DNA of 64,000 nt from Isoetes taiwanensis (taxonomy: Eukaryota; Streptophyta; Lycopodiopsida; Isoetales; Isoetaceae), in NCBI GenBank assembly GCA_021234155.1, contig JAJEKV010000019.1:5534284-5598283 (forward strand), written 5' to 3'. Below the pieces are notes generated by a model. The model was not told where the DNA came from and searched no databases. It saw nothing but the letters and a program-made list of their open reading frames with translations. The first letter of the stretch is position 1; each line of letters starts with the position of its first letter. The position numbers and the translations under genes were made by a program. Shown in pieces: positions 10,562 through 25,900 of this stretch.

Positions 10562-13500
10562 CGCAAGTATGAATATAGCTAGATGCCTATGCCAATGAGT
10601 TACATATGAGTCTAGACTTAGGGTTGGTGCACACATGTTACTATATCATATAATAACAACGTAGCAGTTGGATGTAGGAAGGATTTAGTAGTATCAAATA
10701 CTATAGTGGTGATCATATCGAGGATGTCGATTGTGATATTCAGATGTATATCATATTAAAAGATAGTAGAATATTCATACAAGGCGAGTGAAATGTTACT
10801 TGACAAGGTTTAAAGAATGAGCATAATGATATACTTATATACGAAGATATTGGGTTAGGTATGCTTATCAGAGATAAGCATTCAAGTTATCCCAATGGTT
10901 GGAGTTCACTATCTTAGATACGTCGTACTAAGGGATATGAGAAGAGTTTAAATCAGTGAGAATAGCTAGAGTAAGTCTAGCATATACGATGATGTTATAT
11001 TCAAAAACATCCCGAGGATAGTTGGAATGGTGTTGGAATAACCGATAATGAGAGCTTAGCTACTCAAAGGTTCTAGATACCAATGAATTACTTCATTGTT
11101 ATAAGCTGAGAGCATTTATTTGGTTTTGGAAATAATATGATGTATAAAAATATCGCGTCCCCCCTGATGGAAGAAAAGAAGGAATACGATAACTTTGGCA
11201 ATTATACCTTTAGGGATAACCGAGAAGAGGGCAATACACAGCCATTCCAAGTCCCGATAAAAATCAAGACGAGGTGTATAGATTACAAGGAGTGAGATTA
11301 TATAGACCAGTAGTCCATATATCCTAAGAGTTACCCTACCAAGGGGGAACAATTGTAGGTACCGGTAGAAGGTGGAGTATCTCAAGGTCCTTGAGGCATA
11401 GATCCGTTAGAGATTATGACTTTGAAACTCTTAAGAGGGTAAGGAATTGAATAATCATATGGCGGTTACTAACGAAGATTGAAACATTGGGTTTTCCTAT
11501 TAGAAGACCAGGAGGTTTTAGTGCCTCCACTTCATTATGAGGGAGTCAAAGACGACAAAGATTTGAAGTCGATCAAAAGTCAAGCCCTACCGATAACTTA
11601 ATAAAAATAGGTTAATTGTAACTAAGTCTGGGTGGTATGGAACACAAAGGATCCTTAGCGAAAGAAGCCTTTAGAAAAGCTCCTCATCTGGGGTAGTAAA
11701 CCTTCTGAATTATGGCATAATCCCATGGGTGGTATCATAGTGTATATACATGACTGGAATACCATAAGGCACTAAAGGGATGGTTAAAGTAGCTGGGGAT
11801 CCTATCAAAAAATGTAGGCAAAGATATAGATTTCCAACATAGAGTTGGCCACTGCCCAGTTGGGAAGTCGGTGGCTCAGCCACATTATAAAGGTACATAG
11901 GTAATAGGTTTTGTTTCAAGGAACTACCAAGGTTACACCTTAGCTAAGTTAGAGCAGAGCTCTAGCATTGTGGAATGTGGATATATGTTTATTATGTACA
12001 TACTATGTACACATACGATAAACATCTTGGAGAGGTAATCTAAGTGGCGACACGGGAAGAGAAAACGAGCCGCATTTCCAAGCCACCGGCGAAGGGTCCG
12101 AGCTATGTTCGAAATGTGCAAAGGACCGTCAATTCGTTGCATGTTAGGGTGTGATGTTGTAGTTGGCACGTGAAATAAATGTTAACGGCCCATAGAAGGA
12201 AGCTTACGATGAGGGGGTCGAATAGTACAATAGTACAATTCCAGGATAGGTATCAAATAGCAGTTACTGGCTAGAAGTTCAATTGTGTCTTGCATAGACA
12301 CTTAAGACTATCTTTCCCACATGATCCATACCTGGATCAGGCAGAGGTGAACAACATGGGTTACATGGAGGTGTAAGTTAGAATATACAGGACTCGAACA
12401 TGGATAGAAGTCCAGGTTATAACAAATGTCGGTATTATAGGAAGACTCACAAAATACCAGTGTGCACCGGATGACTCCAGGTAATTTACGATTTAGACGA
12501 AGGCTCACCACTCTTAGGCCATGACTCTGGCTTAAATGAGGATGCAAAGTCATTTGGAATGCCACAATAGCGTCATAACATCATGACAGAGAATAGGACA
12601 ACGTTGAATCATAACCCCCAATGATAGGTGGGTTAACAATATAGGGAACATATAATAGCGGCTTAGAAGTCACAAGACTAAGTTAATGAATAATGAAAAG
12701 GAGTAAATGGATTGGTGACTCTAATCGAAAAGGAGCAATCTGATAGGAAGGTTATTTCCTAAGTAGTCTTTGCTAACATGCAAAGATATAATGCGGCGGG
12801 CTTGAAAGGCAAAGAAGAGCAGAAAAACTCTTTAAAGATTTGGTGTATGGCTTAGGGAAGAAGACTTCCATGTCCTAGGACAATATGGTGAATTGAATTT
12901 ACCAAGGACGTTTCTTTTTTTTTCCTTTTTTTTTTTATAAAAAATAAAATTTGGATTATTTCTATCCTATTATTTCCTAGGGTCAATATACATGAAAGAT
13001 GATATAGTGCCACTTTTTATCAATTAGATCTTTGATTTACCATAGCCATGGCCCCTTGTGGATGGTTTTTAGTTCCCTTGGCCCAATTTAATTCCTATGA
13101 CCTCGTACAAAAATGTTGCATATTGGAATGTGGTGATACACCCAATAAATGAAAAGTGCATGTACATGTGCTTTATCTAGGCAACATGCATGGCTTTGAC
13201 ACTTGACATTCAACATGCAAAAGTGCTTGCATGTTAACGTGGTTACATGGAATGGGAGGCCTTACTTCACATTTACATGCATGCAATTTTGCACTAGTGA
13301 GTGCTACACGCTAATTTATTTTCAAAGATGCGTTTATATGGCTTTGAGACTTGTGTCTATTATTGGGCATACGTGAGAGTTGCAACTTGCAACTTCACTT
13401 ATCATGGTCGGTATCATGATTTTTAAGAGATGCATTAATATTTCACATTTTTGGAATCGGGTCTGCAACCCGTGACTACCATCTGCCAGCTACACAGAGA

Positions 13501-16500
13501 AACGACTCCACAGTCCAGTATTTTGGCGGGACGGCATTAAGCCTTGTGCCACACTTTGATACATCTGCTAAATAATTCGGATTTTTCATATACACTATCT
13601 GGATCCAACACCTCTACAAATGGTAAGCTGGTTGCTAAAAGCAGTTCTTGCTATTCTGTTAGGTCAAGCTCTATTTTGGATAATCAAACAGCTCATATAG
13701 ATTACTTTCGGCCATTGATTGTAGCACGTACCGATGTATGGGCTCTGGCAAAAATTGACACTTAGGGTTTTCTAAATCTAATGTCTCTGATATAAACCCT
13801 AGCCGCTTTTGGTGGTTGATTCAAAGCACATGTAATCTCAGTTATTGGTCTGATGAGAAAATGCTAAAGGAAGACGTTCTACAAGCAAACAGAGGGCCTT
13901 AGTTGCTTATTCCTTTCTGGCCAGAAAGTATGCCGCTTGAGTGAAGCTAATGGAGCTGGACATACATTACATCAGGAAGCAAAAAAGAACTGTAATGGTG
14001 CTCATGTTTTCTGAAACTCAACAAGAGGACGTCTTACAATAAGGTAAATTGATTATTTCAGTTTATATTTTCAATAAGCAGGTGCTTTTTCCTTAAAGCT
14101 TGATGCTTTGGTCATGGATAAATGGTTCTTACTTGATCTTTACAATGGTAACATCCTTCTAAACCAGTGGTTCGTGCTAATACGTCACTGCTGTTATTTC
14201 TTGAACATAACTGGTTCATACATTCATAGTCCCTTTCTTGTTTCGTATTTCCTAAACTAACAGGGCAAAAGGTTACAAAGGCTGATCGGCTATAAACCGA
14301 GAGGCTCCATTTGTACCTTTTGGCCCTTCATTCATTACCAAGCCTATTGCTAATGATTTGATGTGGCTGCAGGTACCGGACCTCTCCTGCTTTTGTCGCT
14401 ATTTTGTTTTTGTTAGTTGGAGTACTGAAAATGGAAGTGGAAATAAGAGTTTACAACATGCAATCTGCTGATTTTCAACTGCGGAAGAATCGTCTCCATA
14501 AATCATGACATCAAGCTACACTTTCAAAACTTGTAAAGGTTTAAACTGGTTATTTATGCTCTGCTCTAGTGTGGTGACACTTTTATATTGTCTTTGTACT
14601 TGAGTTTTTTCTACTTCCAAGACATTGTTTAATCCTGCTGGAAAGACATTCGTCACTGCCATGTCTTAATTTGCAGCTTTACGTGTTGTTGCTGCTATAC
14701 AGTCTTGATTTGGGTGATGTCTACTTCTCAAACATTATGTATAATCCGTCCATACATTATTGCATGTACAAGAAAGCCTTTTGTTATATAGTCTGTCTAA
14801 TAAATCATGGCATTGACATGCTGTTTGTTTGCTGCTAAACAGTATTTTACTTTTAGCAATGATTATTCCCTTGCATGTGCTGTTTTATTTGGCCAGAAGG
14901 CTTTGTTCAGTTTTGGTCCAGATTTGATGACTCTAGGGGACCTTGTTTACATCTTATTTTTGAAATACGGTCTTCGGGATCTTATGCATGTAACACTTTC
15001 TTGTAAGGCATTAGACTTTACATCTTTGGCACAAGTTTGCATTTGTTACTTGTATAAAATGTTGATAATTGGATAAAGGATAAAGGATCAAAAGATTGTG
15101 TACCAGTCTTGAATGCTTGGATTCAAGTCTTTGGATTGATAATACAGCAGAGGGATTGACCGAAGCTGATGCATGACCTAATACATAGGTCAGGCCAGGT
15201 TTTTTTTTTTTTTTTATGTTGACTATTATGCTGCTATGTTATCCATGTGTATATCCTCCTTACCTTTTTTGGAAACTGATATTGTTATGATATTCTTTCG
15301 CTAGATTCTCTTGTATACTATTGGAACACTATTCTAGACAGTATATCTTGATTTCATAGTATAGACTACTATATGTACCATGATTGCCACTGTCCCACTG
15401 TCTCGCATCTTAATAATTTGTATTTTCATAATCTCTAACTATATGTTCATATTCGGTTTTCATAGACCTCATATCCATGAGTATCAAGTTGGAATAGCTT
15501 CCAAATTTTGTAACCATTGGATCGACCTTCTGCCCCATAGATTGTCTCATAGATTTCAATTACACCAATAAACATTTGCTTTTTAATTTCCTTCAAATAC
15601 CCCTCTTTTCGCTCTATTCTCTTTCTTTAGTCAACCGACCCTTTCAAATGCTTCACGTCTATAGGGATTTTAGCCATGCAAGATTATGAAAGATCATGTA
15701 TATTTTTTGGAAGTTAGTGGTGTGTCTGACCTTAGTTTCTTCTAGCAATTTATTATCTATTCCTGAAATATGTTGTTAAGGATATTTGTTAGGGTCCCCC
15801 TTTTTATCTATAATTTGTTTAGGGTTTACCTTGTCCGCCCGCTGGTTTAAGCACGATGGCCACATACGACTTTCTAGCAGAATCCTTCTGGACACATCTA
15901 GCTTCTTTACGGCTTTGTCCATCTCCTTTTGGAAAGGCTTTTCTCTCTGAATATCAGGTTTCTCCACTTTCGTGTGATATCTTTTGCTCTTGAAGAAGAA
16001 GGGAGCTCTGCTCAAAGTGTTCAAGGTTTAGCCAACAAAGAAATGCACAGTTCTGAATAGTCAAGCACTGAGGCGCCAATTTCCTTGCCGTATGTGATCT
16101 CTACCAAATCGGCTATAGAAGAATAGCTCAAATCGACCAAGTAGATGGCAACTGCACGAACAGGTTCTTGACCCATTTTTATTTCAATTCTACCATATTT
16201 TTTTTGGCTAGATGTTTCTACTCGATGCTCTTCCTCTTTTCCTATAATTTCTCTTCTCTAACCCTCAGAAATATGATCTATCTTTCAATCTATGCTCCAT
16301 TCATTTTACATTATCTTGTATTCTTGATTTTTCGTGCCCTGTACATTTAAGTCTAGCTTCTAGTTCACAGTTTTCTGAGCAGGGATCTTTCTCTTTTGGT
16401 TTGAGTAATCATGCGCATTTCTATTATCCAAAATGTTAACCATCTTGTCCAACATAATCTGCTATGCACTATTTCGTATGCTATCTTAGGTTGCTCAGTC

Positions 16501-17001
16501 ATTTGGCACAGGGTTGTACTTATTGCCACTTTTGTTTCTGATTCCATTGTAAACTTAGATCAGTCTTCTAAAATATCTAGACTTATGGATTTTGCATCTC
16601 TAGATTTCTGATTGCTTGAGCTTGGAACAACATACACATGCTTCGATGTGCAGCAGCTAATTCTCTTACTCCCAGACTATCTAAGCTGCTGACCACTGCT
16701 AACCATACTGGTGTATAGAAGTTACCATGTGCATCTAACTAGCTTCTCTTTGCCCTCAAATTAAGTGAGGTTGTCATGTTGGAACTAACTGATTTGCTTA
16801 TTTCTTATAACTTCTTACAGCCTTGTCTGAATCTCGTGGTTATGTAGATTATATAGCTATTGGCGAATAGATGATCTGCCTGTGCTAATCCGTTACTTGA
16901 GCTTGTTCCCTCTTTTCCATATCTTCTTTTCCTTTTTTAGTTATTCTCTCTGCCCTTGTATGATGGCCATGTGTTATTTTCTTGTCATTAACTCATATTC
17001 T
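10562..17001. other. Chromosomal flank (U2 copy)
   Basis: Counterpart of 1178-7637, 6440 bp, with the telo-box patch at about 13762-13806 and the 82-residue minus-strand ORF at 15776-16024. A T-tract near 15200 is longer than in U1. No further gene is seen. Confidence 0.75.
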
Positions 17002-17586
17002 TGTTAGTCCTGTGCCTCCTGGTTCAGGACTATTCATGCACACGACGGACCAGGTCAAGCTCAAGGATCCACAGTCAGCCACGGGTCAGCCATCAAAGGC
17101 CCAGCAGAAGACCAAGCAGCAGACCACGGAGTCAAAGCCTATCAAGAGGCGCCGCTCAGACAAGTGATGGCCCGTCACCGCCCGCGTCAGCGTCAGTGTG
17201 ATTCTAGGCACTTCAAGAGGCACCGCCAACATTCCTGCAAATCAGGCCTCCTTCCAGGAGTCGGCACCGAGATCAGTCAGAGTGTCTATATTGGGCCAAA
17301 GGCCATTGTACTATATATATGAGTAGAGCTAGCACATGAGTAGGCTAGATGAGTTTTGAGTCTTGTCTCGTTTCAGTCTTCTCTCGATTGCGAGAGCTCA
17401 TGTATGTTCATCATTGATATCAAGGAAGCTTATCATTTTCCTCTCATTGTTCTTTTTGTTCTGTTTTTCTTCTTCTTGTTCTCTTCTTGCAAATCCCAGC
17501 GTGACATAGTCCCCGGACTCTCTGTTAGATCCACGGGTCCTCCTGGAGGGTGTCTTCCAGGAGTTCCCAACCCGAGACCCCAAACA
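17002..17586 (+). mobile_element. Ty3/gypsy LTR (U2), 585 bp
   Basis: TG...CA-bounded copy of the LTR, preceded by ATTCT. The first part is identical to the 3' LTR over long runs. The 3' portion around 17500-17586 differs at CTGG/CAGG words. The TATA-like motif is at about 17310. Confidence 0.93.
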
Positions 17587-17637
17587 CTGTGCGCCGCTGC
17601 GCGGGTCGATTCAATCTTACTTTCTTACATGCGCCAT

Positions 17638-19798
17638 ATGCGTCGCAACTTCATGCCCGGAAGAACTCCTTTCTCAGAGCGGCATCTGCTTGGAGCGCCA
17701 TCATCGAAGGGAAACTGTTGGCGACATGTATGGATGCTGCTTATGACATTGAGGGAGGCCACCTTGGTCTAGGGCTCGGTCGGCCACCCACCCCTCGTGT
17801 CTGTCTGCGTCCTAGTTCTCCGCCCCAAAGCGTGCAAACATTGCTCCCGGCCTGGGTCACCTCATCACTATCGGGGGCCCTATCGGGCTCAACCTTCTCA
17901 ACCTTTCTTTCCTTACCCCTGAACATGCCTACATCCAAAGCCTCTTTCGGGCCATACGCCTCTTCCTTCACAACCATCATCTCCCCGGGTGGGCGGGGGA
18001 TATCCACAGGGTCTCTTTTGCGCCTACCCAGGAATTTCCTTTCCCTACATTTCCCACCGCTCTTCCTGTTTACAACCTTACAGACCTCAAAACCAATGCT
18101 CAGGCACCTTCTGTCCCTCAACCGCAGTCACCCCTTCATCAAGGTCCTTCAGGCACCATGCCCCCTCCACCTCAATATCCTCACTATCTTTGTTCCTCTC
18201 CCGCCAAGCACTTTCACATCTACCTTTCAGACTCTGAAACTGACTTATCCCACCTTTGGCAACACGAAAGGCAAACCCTTAGACCAAAGTGCTCAGGCCC
18301 ACATGGAAGAATTTGAGGCTCTAGCTGTCCTAAATGGTCATGCGCAACCTCAACTGAAATTCCACATCTTTTCCACCACCCTGCGTGGCTCTCCTCATCA
18401 ATGGCTCATGTCCAACAAAAGCCATTGGAAACAAGATTGGTCAGAAATGAGAACTGCTTTTCTTTCTCACTATGGGACCACGGATGATGATCAACTTCAT
18501 CTCAAACAACTCAATGCCCTTCAACAAGAGCCCACGGAGTCCGCCCGGGATTTTGCAGATCGTCTACATATTCTGCTCAGCAAGCTCAAGGAGTACCCAA
18601 CACAGAGCCAGATTTTGGTCTGGTTTCTCCAAGGACTTCCTCCAGCTATTCGACTCATGACTGAATACCTGCGTCCAAGACTTTGGAGCAGGCTATCGAC
18701 CTTGTCAATCACTCAGTCAATGTTTCCTCCCGTGCCCACCTCATTGCAAAAGATGCAACATGTGCAATCATGCCGCGGAAGAGTGCATTCGCACTCATCC
18801 TACACCGTTCGCAACAAACTTCGTTTATCAAGTGCAAACAACACCTCGGCAACAATCGCACTATCGGCCACCACTTCAGCGCAACCAAATCAACTCTATC
18901 GACCAGCGGGGCAACAACGGGGGACCCAACACACGTCCTCCTTTTGATCCTTCTAAAGCTTCGATGTTACCACCGCCGGGAATGGGGTCATACCACCCGC
19001 GGCGTGTCCTCAACTTCCACAAGTTCAGTGTACTGACTTCGCACCAATCGGACCACATCGGTCCGCCTCACGGCTTACCAACTCGGATTGCTAATGGCAA
19101 ACAAGGCCCGACCAGTTCTTAAGAAGCCACCAAGAGCGCCTCAGCAATCACGCTATCAACCAGCTCCTGCAATTCAACCTCAGCTGGATCAACAAGCACA
19201 GGAAGAAATTTTTCAGGCACTAAATCCTCCAGTTCAGCCTTCAAATTGGGTTGGTTTGGTTTCACGCCCGGACCGTGTATGTCCACGCCCTTAACCATTA
19301 TCCCTAATGGCACGCAGCCTGCCTTTGCAGTCGACACCATTCCTCATGATGAAGAAAAAAAGGTTCACTTTGCACCTGACTTGGAGAGACTCATGCCGCA
19401 TGTCATGCCTAAAGTTCGCCAAAGCATTTTGAACCTCATGCAAGCCTTTGAAGGCCGCGACGTTGGCAAATGTTCATGCCACCACCAGAGCTCAACAACG
19501 CCAAGATACACCTTCCACATCTCAACCTCCACGCTCTCAGACATATCCCAATATTGCTGCAGAGGTTGACCTGCTCAAAGAAGTTGCTGCTTCCTTACCA
19601 CGCACTCCAGCACCCGTGGATCCAGCAGATCCTTTTTGTCATGTGCCTCTGGAACTCCAAGAGGAGCTAGCCAAGATCAAAATTCCTTTAATCTTGGCAA
19701 CCATTTTGAAACTCTGTCCTGCTCTCAAGGACCAGTTACCACTTCCGACTATTTTAGTTGGGGCTGTTGCTACCTCTACACCCCAGGGAAAATTTTAA
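17638..19798 (+). pseudogene. Ty3/gypsy gag (U2 copy), longest frame
   Basis: The best-preserved Gag core. An ATG lies at 17638, but the frame that continues into the core is already open from 17550. From about 18060 to 18690 the core is continuous: a proline-rich segment, then HMEEFEALAVLNGH, FSTTLRGSPHQWL and the ESARDFADRLHILLSKLKEY segment usual for Retrotrans_gag. It shifts frame near 18680, just before the first zinc knuckle (18745-18785). The second knuckle is damaged. The C-terminal tail is open from about 19448 to the TAA at 19796. Confidence 0.85.
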
Positions 19799-19921
19799 GG
19801 GACCTATAATTTTGTATAAGTATAATGAATTGGCCATTCCTTGTAAAATATGCCCCCAAAAGTGTAGCTTGAACTGGCCATTTTTCATATTTTTTTCTAA
19901 TGTGGCTGCAACCCAATTGGC

Positions 19922-22900
19922 CGCAAGTATGAATATAGCTAGATGCCTATGCCAATGAGTTACATATGAGTCTAGACTTAGGGTTGGTGCACACATGTTA
20001 CTATATCATATAATAACAACGTAGCAGTTGGATGTAGGAAGGATTTAGTAGTATCAAATACTATAGTGGTGATCATATCGAGGATGTCGATTGTGATATT
20101 CAGATGTATATCATATTAAAAGATAGTAGAATATTCATACAAGGCGAGTGAAATGTTACTTGACAAGGTTTAAAGAATGAGCATAATGATATACTTATAT
20201 ACGAAGATATTGGGTTAGGTATGCTTATCAGAGATAAGCATTCAAGTTATCCCAATGGTTGGAGTTCACTATCTTAGATACGTCGTACTAAGGGATATGA
20301 GAAGAGTTTAAATCAGTGAGAATAGCTAGAGTAAGTCTAGCATATACGATGATGTTATATTCAAAAACATCCAGGGATAGTTGGAATGGTGTTGGAATAA
20401 CCCGATAATGAGAGCTTAGCTACTCAAAGGTTCTAGATACCAATGAATTACTTCATTGTTATAAAAGTTTGAGAGCATTTATTTGGTTTTGGAAATAATA
20501 TGATGTATAAAAATATCGCGTCCCCACGATGGAAGAAAAGAAGGAATCACGATAACTTTGGCAATTATACCTTTAGGGATAACCGAGAAGAGGGCAATAC
20601 ACGGCCATTCAAGTCCCGATAAAAAATCAAGGCGAGGTGTATAGATTACAAGGAGTGAGATTATATAGACCAGTAGTCCATATATCCTAAGAGTTACCCT
20701 ACTCGCGGGGAACAATTGTAGGTACTGAAGTAGAAGGTGGAGTATCTGTTGCCTTGAGGCATAGATCCGTTAGAGATTATGACTTTGAAACTCTTAAGAG
20801 GGTAAGGAATTGAATAATCATATGGCGGTTACTAACGAAGATTGAAACATTGGGTTTTCCTATTAGAAGACCGGGGAGGTTTTAGTGCCTCCCACTTCAT
20901 TATGAGGGAGTCAAAGGCAGCTGACATTTGAAGGCGATCAAAAGCTGAAGCCCGCCTGATAACTTAATAAAAATAGGTTAATTGTAACTAAGTCTGGGTG
21001 GTATGGAACACAAAGGATCCTTAGCGAAAGAAGCCTTTAGAAAAGCTCCTCATCTGGGGTAGTAAACCTTGAATTATGGCATAATCCATGGGTGGTATCA
21101 TAGTGTATATACATGGTGGAATACCATAAGGCACTAAAGGGATGGTTAAAGTAGGCTGGGGATCCTATCAAAAATGTAGGCAGACATATAGATTTCCAAC
21201 ATAGAGTTGGCCCTTTGCCCGATTGGGAAGTCGGTGGCTCGACCACATTATAAAGGTACATAGGTAATAGGTTTTGTTTCAAGGAACTACCAAGGTTACA
21301 CCTTAGCTAAGTTAGAAGCGAGCTCTAGCATTGTGGAATGTGGATATATGTTTATTATGTACATACTATGTACACATACGATAAACATCTTGGAGAGGTA
21401 ATCTAAGTGGCGACACGGGAAGAGAAAAACGAGCGTACGCCCAAGTTACCGATGAAGGGTCTGGAGCTATGTTCGAAATGTGCAAAGGACCGTCAATTCG
21501 TTGCATGTTAGGGTGTGATGTTGTAGTTGGCACGTGAAATAAATGTTAACGGCCCATAGAAGGAAGCTTACGATGAGGGGGTCGAATAGTACAATAGTAC
21601 AATTCCAGGATAGGTATCAAATAGCAGTTACTGGCTAGAAGTTCAATTGTGTCTTGCATAGACACTTAAGACTATCTTTCCCACATGATCCATACCTGGA
21701 TCAGGCAGAGGTGAACAACATGGGTTACATGGAGGTGTAAGTTAGAATATACAGGACTCGAACATGGATAGAAGTCCAGGTTATAACAAATGTCGGTATT
21801 ATAGGAAGACTCACAAAATACCAGGCAGGTACCTGGATGACTCCAGGTAATTTACGATTTAGACGAAGGCTCACCACTCTTAGGCCATGACTCTGGCTTA
21901 AATGAGGATGCAAAGTCATTTGGAATGCCACAATAGCGTCATAACATCATGACAGAGAATAGGACAACGTTGAATCATAACCCCCAATGATAGGTGGGTT
22001 AACAATATAGGGAACATATAATAGCGGCTTAGAAGTCACAAGACGGTTAATGAATACGTAAAGGAGTAAATGGATTGGTGACTCTACTGAAAAGGAGCAA
22101 TCTGGATAGGAAGGTTATTTCCTAAGTAGTCTTTGCTAACATGCAAAGATATACGTCTTGACTTGAAAGCAGACAAAAGAGCAGAAAAACTCTTTAAAGA
22201 TTTGGTGTATGGCTTAGGGAAGAAGACTTCCATGTCCTAGGACAATATGGTGAATTGAATTTACCAAGGACGTTTCTTTTTTTTTCTTTTTTTTTTTATA
22301 AAAAATAAAATTTGGATTATTTCTATCCTATTATTTCCTAGGGTCAATATACATGAAAGATGATATAGTGCCACTTTTTATCAATTAGATCTTTGATTTA
22401 CCATAGCCATGGCCCCTTGTGGATGGTTTTTAGTTCCCTTGGCCCAATTTAATTCCTATGACCTCGTACAAAAATGTTGCATATTGGAATGTGGTGATAC
22501 ACCCAATAAATGAAAAGTGCATGTACATGTGCTTTATCTAGGCAACATGCATGGCTTTGACACTTGACATTCAACATGCAAAAGTGCTTGCATGTTAACG
22601 TGGTTACATGGAATGGGAGGCCTTACTTCACATTTACATGCATGCAATTTTGCACTAGTGAGTGCTACACGCTAATTTATTTTCAAAGATGCGTTTATAT
22701 GGCTTTGAGACTTGTGTCTATTATTGGGCATACGTGAGAGTTGCAACTTGCAACTTCACTTATCATGGTCGGTATCATGATTTTTAAGAGATGCATTAAT
22801 ATTTCACATTTTTGGGAATCGGGGCTGCAACCCGTGACTACCATCTGCCAGCTACACAGAGAAACGACTCCTCAGTCCAGTATTTTGGCGGGACGGCATT

Positions 22901-25900
22901 AAGCCTTGTGCCACACTTTGATACATCTGCTAAATAATTCGGATTTTTCATATACACTATCTGGATCCAACACCTCTACAAATGGTAAAATTTGTTTGCT
23001 AAAAGCGTTCTTGCTATTCTGTTAGGTCAAGCTCTATTTTGGATAATCAAACGGCTCATATAGATTACTTTCGGCCATTGATTGTAGCACGCGTCTTAGA
23101 TGTATGGGCTCGGCAAAATTGACACTTAGGGTTTTCTAAATCTAATGTCTACGATATAAACCCTAGCCGCTTTTGGTGGTTGATTCAAAGCACATGTAAT
23201 CTCAGTTATTGGTCTGATGAGAAAATGCTAAAGGAAGACGTTCTACAAGCAAACAGAGGGCCTTAGTTGCTTATTCCTTTCTGGCCAAAAGTATGCCGCT
23301 TGAGTGAAGCTAATGGAGCTGGACATACATTACATCGGGGAAGCAAAAAAGAAGCGTAATGGTGCTCATGTTTTTACGAAACTCAACAAGAGGGCGTCTT
23401 ACAATAAGGTAAATTATGATTATTTCGGTTTATATTTTCAATAAGCGGTGCTTTTTCCTTAAAGCTTGATGCTTTGGTCATGGATAAATGGTTCTTACTT
23501 GATCTTTACAATGGTAACATCCTTCTAAACCCGATGGTTCGTGCTAATCACGTCCTTCTGTTATTTCTTGAACATAACTGGTTCATATATTCATAGTCGT
23601 TTCTTGTTTCGTATTTCCTAAACTAACAAGGCAAAAGGTTACAAAGGCTGATCGGCTATAAACCCAGAGGCTCCATTTGTACCTTTTGGCCCTTCATTCA
23701 TTACTAAGCCTATTGCTAATGATTTGATGTGGTTTGCAGTCACCGGACCTCTCACGCTTTTGTCGCTATTTTGTTTTTGTTAGTTGGAGATCTTGAAAAT
23801 GGAAGTGGAAATAAGAGTTTACAACATGCAATCTGCTGATTTTCAAGCTAGCGGAAGAATCGTCTCCATAAATCATGACATCAAGCTACACTTTCAAAAC
23901 TTGTAAAGGTTTAAACTGGTTATTTATGCTCTGCTCTAGTGTGGTGACACTTTTATATTGTCTTTGTACTTGAGTTTTTCTACTTCCAAGACATTGTTTA
24001 ATCCTGGCTGGAAAGACATTAAATCCTTTGCCATGTCTTAATTTGCGACTTTTACGTGTTATTCTTTGCTATCTGATCTTGATTTGGGTGATGTCTACTT
24101 CTCAAACATTATGTATAATCCGTCCATACATTATTGCATGTACAAAAAGCCTTTTGTTATATAGTCACGTCTAATAAATCATGGCATTGACATCTTTGTT
24201 TGTTTCTTTGCTAAACAATTATTTTTACTTTTAGCAATGATTATTCCCTTGCATGTCTTTGTTTTATTTGGCGAAAGGCTTTGTTCGGTTTTGGTCCAGA
24301 TTTGATGACTCTAGGGGACCTTGTTTACATCTTATTTTTTGAAATACGGTCTTGAGGATCTTATGCATGTAACACTTTCTTGTAAGGCATTAGACTTTAC
24401 ATCTTTGGCACAAGTTTGCATTTGTTACTTGTATAAAATGTTGATAATTGGATAAAGGATAAAGGATCAAAAGATTGTGTACTAGTCTTGAATGCTTGGA
24501 TTCAAGTCTTTGGATTGATAATGTGCCAGAGGGATTGACCGAAGCTGATGCATGACCTAATACATAGGTCGGGCCGGTTTTTTTGTTTTGACTATTATCT
24601 TTGCTATGTTATCCATGTGTATATCCTCCTTACCTTTTTGGAAACCCGATATTGTTATGATATTCTTTAAGCTAGATTCTCTTGTATACTATTGGAACAC
24701 TATTCTAGACAGGTATATCTTGATTTCATAGTATAGACTACTATATGTACCATGATTGCCCTTTGTCCCCTTGTCTAGCATCTTAATAATTTGTATTTTC
24801 ATAATCTCTAACTATATGTTCATATTAGGTTTCATAGACCTCATATCCATGAGTATCAAGTTGGAATAGCTTCCAAATTTTGTAACCATTGGATCGACCT
24901 TACGCCCCATAGATTGTCTCATAGATTTCAATTACACCAATAAACATTTGCTTTTTAATTTCCTTCAAATACCCCTCTTTTTAGCTCTATTCTCTTTCTT
25001 TAGTCAACCGACCCTTTCAAATGCTTCACGTCTATAGGGATTTTAGCCATGCAAGATTATGAAAGATCATGTATATTTTTTGGAAGTTAGTGGTGTGTCT
25101 GACCTTAGTTTCTTCTAGCAATTTATTATCTATTCCTGAAATATGTTGTTAAGGATATTTGTTAGGGTCCCCCTTTTTATCTATAATTTGTTTAGGGTTT
25201 ACCTTGTCCCCGGCCCCGTTTAAACCGCGATGGCCACATCACGACTTTCTAGCGAGAATCCTTCTGGACACATCTAGCTTCTTTACGGCTTTGTCCATCT
25301 CCTTTTGGAAAGGCTTTTCTCTCTGAATATCAGGTTTCTCCACTTTCGTGTGATATCTTTTGCTCTTGAAGAAGAAGGGAGCTCTGCTCAAAGTGTTCAA
25401 GGTTTAGCCAACAAAGAAATGCACAGTTCTGAATAGTCAAGCACTGAGGCGCCAATTTCCTTGCCGTATGTGATCTCTACCAAATCGGCTATAGAAGAAT
25501 AGCTCAAATCGACCAAGTAGATGGCAACTGCACGAACCAGGTTCTTGACCCATTTTTTATTTCAATTCTACCATATTTTTTGGCTAGATGTTTCTACTCT
25601 GATGCTCTTCCTCTTTTCCTATAATTTCTCTTCTCTAACCCTGTAAATATGATCTATCTTTCAATCTATGCTCCATTCATTTTCTGTTATCTTGTATTAC
25701 GGATTTTCAGGCCTGTACATTTAAGTCTAGCTTCTAGTTCCACGGTTTTACGGCGGGGATCTTTCTCTTTTGGTTTGAGTAATCATGCGCATTTCTATTA
25801 TCCAAAATGTTAACCATCTTGTCCAACATAATCTGCTATGCACTATTTCGTATGCTATCTTAGGTTGCTCAGTCATTTGGCACAGGGTTGTACTTATTGC

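Larger units (their letters stand above)
10562..19921. repeat. Tandem unit U2 (flank + LTR + gag), 9360 bp
   Basis: Second complete unit with the same order as U1. The spacer/flank junction at 10561/10562 is identical to the other two. It shares the absence of the 24-bp stretch with U3. Where the units differ, U2 usually has the intact CAG/CTG word and the longest continuous gag frame. Confidence 0.9.
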